Shown here piece after piece: positions 58,274 to 64,000 of a stretch of DNA of 64,000 nt. The position numbers and the translations under genes are program-made. Each line of letters opens with the position of its first letter. The first letter of the stretch is position 1. The stretch spans positions 62,001-126,000 of the forward strand of contig QNQO01001827.1 in assembly GCA_003290165.1 (NCBI GenBank), written 5' to 3'. Under the pieces are notes generated by a model. It saw only the letters and a list, made by a program, of their open reading frames with translations. It searched no databases and was not told the DNA's origin. The DNA comes from Berberis thunbergii. Lineage: Eukaryota; Streptophyta; Magnoliopsida; Ranunculales; Berberidaceae.

Positions 58274-60244
58274 TTAAACGCGAGAGGAAGACAAACCCTT
58301 CTTAGTCTTACGACGAGTGCCCGAAGGAACCGCAGCTTTGACGTTTTTCTTTCGCTCCGCATCAGAAAGTGCCCCCAAATCTAAGTCCTTGATAGCTAGT
58401 GTGCCCGGCCCCATATCCGAATCCGACGCCGCCTCATCACTATCTGTGGCACTTTCAAGTGTATTTACATTCATTTTTTTCTTCTTTTTCCGCAATGAAA
58501 CGCCCACCTTAATCAATTTGCTAATGTCAGCCGGCAGCGCGCAGTCATCCAACAACCCAAGCATTGCCTGCTGATCTGTTTCAGCACCTGCTGTCTGGAT
58601 CGCAGCAGTTGGTTCAGCCCATAATTCATGTGTAACAGCGGCAATAGACGGCTTCTTAATCGAACCAGTGGGAGGAGAATGATCTGTTTCGCGAACGGGA
58701 GAAAGAATTCCAGCTGCTGCACTTCCAGAAACCGTCTCTGCTGTACCGAAATAGGGCGCAGGCAGAGTCCGAAATGCCCCTGTTTCGGTGCTGTTTGCTT
58801 GCTGTGACAGCCCATGCTTTGCGATTTGAGACTGCGTTTCCTCGGATGTGTGCATTGGCACACCTGATTGAGACACCACCGTATGTTCATACACCTTTTT
58901 CACATCTGAAAGAAGCTGCCCCATCTGAATTTCACTAACAGTTTGCGACCCCTTCGCATGATTAATCATGGTACTATTTGATTTCGGATTGACATCCTTG
59001 TCATTTTGAGTCAGCTTTGGGTGGTGTCCAAGGACTTGTTCAATCTCTGAAGTTGTATAGTCCGCCTCTAGTAGACATTCCTCCGTAGAGTCGGATTTGA
59101 CCCCAGTTTGATCATGCTCTAATTTCTGACCCGTTGTTTGAAGATCCGCTGGAGCATTCTCCTCCTCCTCCTCAATATTCTCCATTAGATCATCCTCAGT
59201 ATTCTCCATTAGAGCCTCAAAGGTGTTGGACAAAACCACCTTGAGTGTCTCAGTTGCCCCCGGCTTGTTCCCCCCGACTCCTTCCGGATTCTCCTCGCCT
59301 TTACTGTTTTTTGTTCCACTCACACCCACATCCGACTTAGCAAATTTTTCCGTTCTAAGCACATGAACATAATGTTGCTTGGTACTATTAATTTCTGCCT
59401 TAGGTTTGATCATCTTTTCATTCTTGCCACTGTCCGAGGCACGGCCCCCGGCCTTGATGCCGAGCTTCTTGCGACAAACACTCTCCTGATGCCCTATCAA
59501 AGAACAAAAGTCACAATATTTGAAACCAGGGTATTCTATCTTCTTCCAGAAGCCTCTATTATTGGCTCTATCAATCCATACTCTGTTTGGTAATTTGTCT
59601 ACCAAAGTCATCTCCACGCACACACGGGCAAAGCCCGGCCGCGATAAACACCGAGTATGGTCGTCCATTCTCAAAAAATCACCAAAAGAATTAACAATAG
59701 CTTTTAAGATAGGAGGATGAAAAAGATGTAAAGGTAGGTTAGGCAACTCTACCCATAATGGTACAGAGATCGGATCCTCCTTCAGACTGAAACCATCATG
59801 CCAACGGAAAGCTTTGAACCTAACGCCACGAATCAAGAAAGAATCCCGCGACAACACTTTTTTTCCTTCTTCCTCCGATTGAAGACGAACTAAGACATGC
59901 CGTTGATTGAGTAAACCAAGCGAAAAATCGCCCATAATTCCCCAGGTTCTATGAATTGAATCTCGGATGTCTTCCAATGTAGGACGGTAGCTTGAGAATT
60001 TTAAAACGATAACATGTTTTTCCATAAACTCCTCCCCACGGACTTCATCCGTTGCCGTAATGCCAATGGCTGGAGCGCCCTCTTTACAGAATCTAGTGCC
60101 TTCAACCGGAGTCTCCACAACTTCGGAAACCAGAATTTTCCCCAAAATTTGTGCGAAAGAGGGCCTAGCCGCGCCTTCCGCGGGTTCCCCATTAGCAGGT
60201 TTCCCCAGCATGTGGGGATGGATGGCGGCAGGAGGTGCCGACAT
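58274..60244 (-). CDS. LINE ORF1 protein (DUF4283 plus CCHC zinc knuckle)
   Basis: An open frame of 656 aa from the ATG before SAPPAAIHPHMLG. The N-terminal half has the DUF4283 pattern (VLVRLQSEEEGKKVLSR, WVELPNLPLHLF), then FKYCDFCSLIGHQESVC, a CX2CX4HX4C knuckle. The C-terminal half is low-complexity and acidic. It is the nucleic-acid-binding ORF1p of plant L1-type elements. Its stop codon (58274-58276) is one base from the ORF2 start at 58272, suggesting coupled translation. An in-frame extension upstream to 60334 is not expected to be used. Confidence 0.85.
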   Translation of the reverse strand: MSAPPAAIHPHMLGKPANGEPAEGAARPSFAQILGKILVSEVVETPVEGTRFCKEGAPAIGITATDEVRGEEFMEKHVIVLKFSSYRPTLEDIRDSIHRTWGIMGDFSLGLLNQRHVLVRLQSEEEGKKVLSRDSFLIRGVRFKAFRWHDGFSLKEDPISVPLWVELPNLPLHLFHPPILKAIVNSFGDFLRMDDHTRCLSRPGFARVCVEMTLVDKLPNRVWIDRANNRGFWKKIEYPGFKYCDFCSLIGHQESVCRKKLGIKAGGRASDSGKNEKMIKPKAEINSTKQHYVHVLRTEKFAKSDVGVSGTKNSKGEENPEGVGGNKPGATETLKVVLSNTFEALMENTEDDLMENIEEEEENAPADLQTTGQKLEHDQTGVKSDSTEECLLEADYTTSEIEQVLGHHPKLTQNDKDVNPKSNSTMINHAKGSQTVSEIQMGQLLSDVKKVYEHTVVSQSGVPMHTSEETQSQIAKHGLSQQANSTETGAFRTLPAPYFGTAETVSGSAAAGILSPVRETDHSPPTGSIKKPSIAAVTHELWAEPTAAIQTAGAETDQQAMLGLLDDCALPADISKLIKVGVSLRKKKKKMNVNTLESATDSDEAASDSDMGPGTLAIKDLDLGALSDAERKKNVKAAVPSGTRRKTKKGLSSSRV

Positions 60245-60604
60245 CACAATCAGATCGGTGCCAGTGTTGAAAACCAAAACAGAAACAACAGATATGAAAC
60301 GGTGAAAACCTGTCTCTAAAACGTATCGATACACAATACCGGAATCGGAATCGTATCGGCAACTGTGACAGAGATCTCTACAACCGAAACGCGAACACCA
60401 GATCTAACCCCCAGCCAAGACGAAAACAAAACGCAAGAGATCCGCCTGGAGTAGATTCGTGAAAGCCTGAAAACGGCCAGTAGCGTCCACTGTGGGCAAA
60501 AATCGGCCAATATCGGTCAGAAACGGCGAGACGGGGCCCGAAATACACCGGCAAGGAGTGGCTGAGCCGCCTAGGGTTGTCTCAGAGCCTACCCTCGTCG
60601 CCAC

Positions 60605-60618
60605 ATTTACGCCTACTT
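60605..60618. repeat. LINE target site duplication (right)
   Basis: ATTTACGCCTACTT, identical to 53768-53781. Confidence 0.93.
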
Positions 60619-60726
60619 AAATTTCCAAACCGAACAAAAAAACAAATGTGCTTTTAAGCTATCAAATATTTCCCTCAACACATCTGATGATTTGATTTCA
60701 AGGTTTTAATGGCTAGAGCAACATAA

Positions 60727-61051
60727 ATGCTTCTAACACATCTATACCGACAAAACATTTACTGGCAGAAGTTTTTTCTATCCACTCGAGCTTTCCATCC
60801 TCAAGTACTAAACCATGGTTCAAATTCCACAATGAAAACTTCTCCATGTTCTTATTTGAATCCCCAACTTCCCCCACTTCTTACTCGTTTTGTAAACCCA
60901 AATCCCATTCCACTAGGGCTTGAGAGACATGGGGATTTCAATCCAGTTCAGAAGAGATTGCTTTCAACATCTATTGGTGGAAGTGATGATGTTAGCAAGG
61001 TTGGTGAAGTGGGCGAAGTAAAGAGTTCAATCAGTGATTCTGCAATTGAAG
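60727..61051 (+). CDS. Unrecognised protein, first exon (possible organelle presequence)
   Basis: An open frame from ATG 60727 (a second ATG at 60832) to a GTGAGT donor at 61052, encoding about 108 residues. The N-terminal part is rich in serine, arginine and leucine with few acidic residues (FFLSTRAFHPQ, then PVQKRLLSTS), as in mitochondrial or plastid presequences. The end (GGSDDVSKVGEVGEVKSS) is acidic and glycine/serine-rich. I do not recognise the family, and no second exon with a domain was found before the window ends, so the rest may lie beyond 64000 or be short. It could also be a truncated gene. Confidence 0.45.
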
Positions 61052-61054
61052 GTG

Positions 61055-62145
61055 AGTCAAAACAAATGACTGAAATGAGATTGGGTGGGAATGTGGAAAT
61101 AAAAAGGAACCAAATATGATTTGTAATATCTCGTGAGAGGTAAATTTATCTTTTTGAAAAATGGGATGGAATTTGTTTGTCAATCTCGTTAAATAAACAG
61201 TCTTGGCCAGTAGACTGAAATACAATAATAAATGGGAGTCAAACAAGAATATATATAAACAAATAGAAAATAATCGTAAAATAAATAAAAACTTAATATT
61301 CACACATGTAGAGCACGTCAACATCCTAATTGTCATTATTGTTGATTAGAAAAGATGATGGAGTCATCTGCTAGCCAATAATCTCTTGCAATACTGTCTA
61401 AAACCCTGGTCCAGATGATACGATAACTGTAGATGCGTGATTTTGTTTGGCTGTCCAATTCCCGTTAAGTTGCTGAATTAGTTGCAAATGAATTGACAAT
61501 TAATTCATATAGCCGATGAGTGAGATTAGGAAATCATGTTTTGTAAACATGTTTCGTAACTATGATGATGTGGCATCGTTAGAGGAGTTTTTTACAATTT
61601 TGAGATACAAATAAAATCTTCAGGAATTTCATCATTCTTTCCAGATCATGACACGTCATCATGGGTGCAAAATATGTTTACAAAACATGGTTTCCTAACA
61701 TTTCTCTATAGCCGATATTGTAATTAGTAAAAAAAAAGTGAGTTAGTTAAAATAAAAATAAAAAATGCAAATCAAGCATTAAAATCTTTGTTGGACTAGA
61801 CAACTAGCCAATTAAGAGTCATCAGGCTATTCCAAATTTCTCATTAGGAGAAGGGTCAAGCTGCCAATGTTTCTTCTTCTTTTTTTAAATGTATATTTAC
61901 ATGGAACTGATTATATGGTCACAGATTTTGGAATGACCTGAAATTTCAACCCATTCCAACAATTTGTATCCTAGGTAAATTTTCAAATTTTGGAATTCTT
62001 TTTATGCAAAATTTCGAGAGGTTTCTAGTCATGTTTATTAAATGATTTGCTTAAGAAAAATATTCAAAGAACTATTTTTTAAGGGTTTACACTATTCACC
62101 CTCCTCCCAATTCATTTTCTTTTTTGCCAAACACGAAGATTTTTA
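61055..62145. other. A+T-rich sequence, no gene recognised
   Basis: Possibly intron 1 of the gene starting at 60727. Homopolymer A and T runs only. Confidence 0.45.
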
Positions 62146-62149
62146 TAAA

Positions 62150-62945
62150 AGATAATAAATGAAACAAAATACAAGGGGAATCATTCATATACCAAAGAAT
62201 GCCAAGACACCATGAAGGTGTCAAAAACAAGTCTCTAAAAAGATTACAAGCAGAACTCATCCTCTACAACAATTCCCTAATCTCGATAAAGATAGATTGC
62301 TCTGATTGGTTGAGCCCTTAAAAAACCTTATTTATCTCTTTCCACATGCACCACATGAGTATGCAGGGAACCCTACACCATAACCACTCTGTGCGTCAGT
62401 AAGGATTAGCTTCGGATCACCAACTTAACCAGTCCAAAAGGGAACCTTGAAACATCAAATTCAGATCAAAATCTGACAATAAACTATTCCAAATAGATTT
62501 GGAGAATCTGCAGTGAAACATCAAATGATCTAGAGTCTTGTCAATCTCATTACAAAGCACACAAAGACTTTCTATGAGGATTCATCTTTTCCTTAACCCA
62601 TCTTTAGTCAATATCCTCTCATGCAACATTGATCAACTAAAGAAATTAATTTGAGGAAGAAGATTTTTTACCCAAACCAGATTATTGTGAGAGAAAATGA
62701 AGGGGTTGAAATGAGTCTTATAAAGAGAGGCAACCAGCATATCAGAAAATTCTTTCACCGTGAAACTCACGCCTTTACCCTCCATACCAAACTATCAGAT
62801 CACTCCAAGAGCATCTTACTATCCAACAGTTGCATTATATTGGCGAGCTCTTCTAGCTTTTCATCATTTAGGGGTCTCCGAAATAAAAGATCCCAGGAAT
62901 CTGCATCAGACCAAAAATGGCTAACTCTCCCACTTTTCTAATTGT
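62150..62945 (-). mobile_element. LINE 3'-end fragment
   Basis: On the minus strand 62600-62520 encodes SLCVLCNEIDKTLDHLMFHC, the CX2C...HX3-4HC zf-RVT pattern at the end of plant LINE ORF2, with further decayed LINE sequence on both sides. Stops break the frame. The 3' end is on the left near 62150. Reverse transcriptase and ORF1 are absent. Confidence 0.7.
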
Positions 62946-62958
62946 TAATGATAAGCAG

Positions 62959-63160
62959 TAGGGGTGGGCAAAAAACGATCTAAATTCGATTAACCGACCG
63001 AACCGGTTTTCAAATTCGATTCGGTAACCGAACCAAAATATGAGTAGAAAAAAATAATTTAAACAGAACAAAATCGGTTATAAACAATTCGAAATCAGTC
63101 TATGGTTTTGAACCGACAGAATAATAACCAAACTGACCGATTAATTAGATATAAATAAAT
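62959..63160. mobile_element. hAT-like MITE end (TAGGGGTGGGC)
   Basis: Begins TAGGGGTGGGCAAAAAACG and contains alternating CCGAACCGG/TTCGGT words typical of this MITE group. The opposite terminal repeat is not visible, so the right border is approximate. A 36-bp piece of the same end also occurs at 24826. Confidence 0.6.
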
Positions 63161-63352
63161 AATGGGTAGGTGTCAATACTTGATTAGTGCAACAAATGCA
63201 CTGCAGTGCACCCTGTTGCACTAAATCACCCCTTTATCTCTCAATTTTCATTTTTTGGGCTAAAATTATCTGTTAGACCGCGGGTGCACTAGCTAGTAAG
63301 TTGGCGATGATATAAAAAAAATCACTAGAACTGCCCCAAACTAGGTTTATAA

Positions 63353-63671
63353 GGGTGTGTTTGGTTGCATGAAATCCTATGCCATGGGAATCCATGAGAG
63401 GACCCCCACATTTTAGGCTAAATTGATATATCACTCCACATCCACCATTTGGTTTTGTGATCAATGGTGGGAATGAAAGTCCCATGAACATGAAAATCTC
63501 ATTCATTGGTCTCCCAAGGCATGTGATTCTCATGTTCATGAGATTTTTCATTCTCACTATTGATAACAAAATCAAATAGTGCATGTAAAGTTATACCTCA
63601 AATTAGCCTAAAACATAGGTGTCCCTTCATGGATTCCCATGACATAGGATTCCATGCAATCAAACACATCC
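63353..63671. mobile_element. Tourist-like (PIF/Harbinger) MITE
   Basis: 319 bp between GGGTGTGTTTGG and its inverted partner CAAACACATCC, flanked by TAA on both sides (63350-63352 and 63672-63674), the 3-bp duplication of PIF/Harbinger elements. The arms are long (GCATGAAATCCTATG and the inverted copy), so it folds back on itself. Confidence 0.8.
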
Positions 63672-63674
63672 TAA

Positions 63675-64000
63675 GTGTAAGGAAAAGACCACCCAACATT
63701 AATATCATGACATCAATTGTTGATCGGGAAACCCCTTGCAATATTTGTAGGAGGGTGGGGGTGGAAGCCGACTTCTGACTTGGAACTTTGACATATTTAA
63801 ATTGTTTGTTTGTGCTTTTGATTGGCTTTAATTACAAGCAAGGCAAAAAAAGGAAAAACAAAATTAAGTGCTTACTAAAAAAGTTTAGAACTTTTAGTGG
63901 AGCAATAAGTCAATAACTTCTTACTTCTTGATGAAAACAAACACCCACCTATTAAAATTTACTGGAGGTAATCTATTTAGGATTAAATTAGGTGTGTTTG
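63675..64000. other. Window end, no gene recognised
   Basis: A+T-rich sequence after the Tourist-like element; nothing recognised. Confidence 0.5.

Larger units (their letters stand above)
53782..60604 (-). mobile_element. L1-type LINE, 6.8 kb, with poly(A) tail and 14-bp duplication
   Basis: A minus-strand non-LTR retrotransposon with a 5' leader (60604-60245), ORF1, ORF2 and a 3' end with a T-run at 53782-53794 (its poly(A) tail). The perfect 14-bp target duplication shows it is a near full-length insertion. It lies 120 bp upstream of the ATG at 60727 and may affect that gene's promoter. ORF2 is broken and lacks the reverse transcriptase catalytic segment, so this copy cannot move by itself. 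Confidence 0.93.

Noticed and set aside
62651..62941. Plus-strand 96-codon frame
   Set aside because: It lies opposite decayed LINE sequence and has no domain.
1..64000. CRISPR arrays, bacterial operons, rRNA genes or phage genes
   Set aside because: None seen; the spliced plant genes and transposons make a prokaryotic reading untenable.

Overview
This 64 kb window is eukaryotic nuclear DNA from a flowering plant, most likely a woody eudicot. The evidence is spliced genes with plant-typical GT-AG introns and plant-specific families (R2R3-MYB, HHL1, GT92, FAS1), an A+T-rich intergenic background, and a dense layer of plant transposons. There are no operons, CRISPR arrays or rRNA/tRNA genes. 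I rebuilt the protein-coding genes by joining exons at splice sites read directly from the sequence.

Genes, left to right: a C3HC4 RING protein (minus, 5418-10297, 6 exons, 333 aa); a Golgi-type GT92/DUF23 glycosyltransferase (minus, 11500-13287, 2 exons, 558 aa); a degenerate valyl-tRNA synthetase fragment (plus, ~24.1-25.2 kb); an R2R3-MYB factor (minus, 27765-28793, 3 exons, 274 aa); the chloroplast photosystem II protection protein HHL1 (minus, 31302-36622, 5 exons, 236 aa); a small DUF971/GBBH-like protein with a probable organelle presequence (plus, 38509-44309, 4 exons, 136 aa); the proteasome lid subunit RPN7 (minus, 45258-50129, 8 exons, 386 aa); a secreted single-FAS1-domain protein (plus, 52252-52968, 238 aa); and the first exon of an unrecognised gene (plus, 60727-61051). 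These genes are functionally unrelated neighbours. HHL1 acts in thylakoids, RPN7 in the 26S proteasome, and the GT92 and FAS1 proteins in the secretory pathway and at the cell surface.

Mobile DNA makes up at least half the window. At 0.2-4.3 kb lies an LTR element without its own gag-pol that carries an antisense coding remnant. Two related solo LTRs lie near 15-22 kb and 22.6-23.1 kb. The first of these is split by a hAT-like MITE, which is itself split by a young Ty3/gypsy chromovirus (15589-21208) with a single uninterrupted 1546-aa polyprotein, near-identical LTRs and a perfect 5-bp target duplication. At 53782-60604 is a LINE with a poly(A) tail and a perfect 14-bp target duplication. 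Its ORF1 is open, but its ORF2 is frameshifted and has lost the reverse transcriptase catalytic segment.

The introns are the most unusual part. RING intron 5 holds a 1.09 kb near-palindromic Mutator-like element with a perfect 9-bp duplication. DUF971 intron 2 holds a 2.19 kb Pack-MULE-like element with ~220-bp inverted ends and a perfect 9-bp duplication, carrying glycine-rich-protein coding sequence. HHL1 intron 4 holds a LINE and a MITE, and a tRNA-derived SINE lies just beyond the HHL1 stop codon. Several small MITE families (hAT, Tourist-like and a GC-rich palindromic family) recur close to genes.
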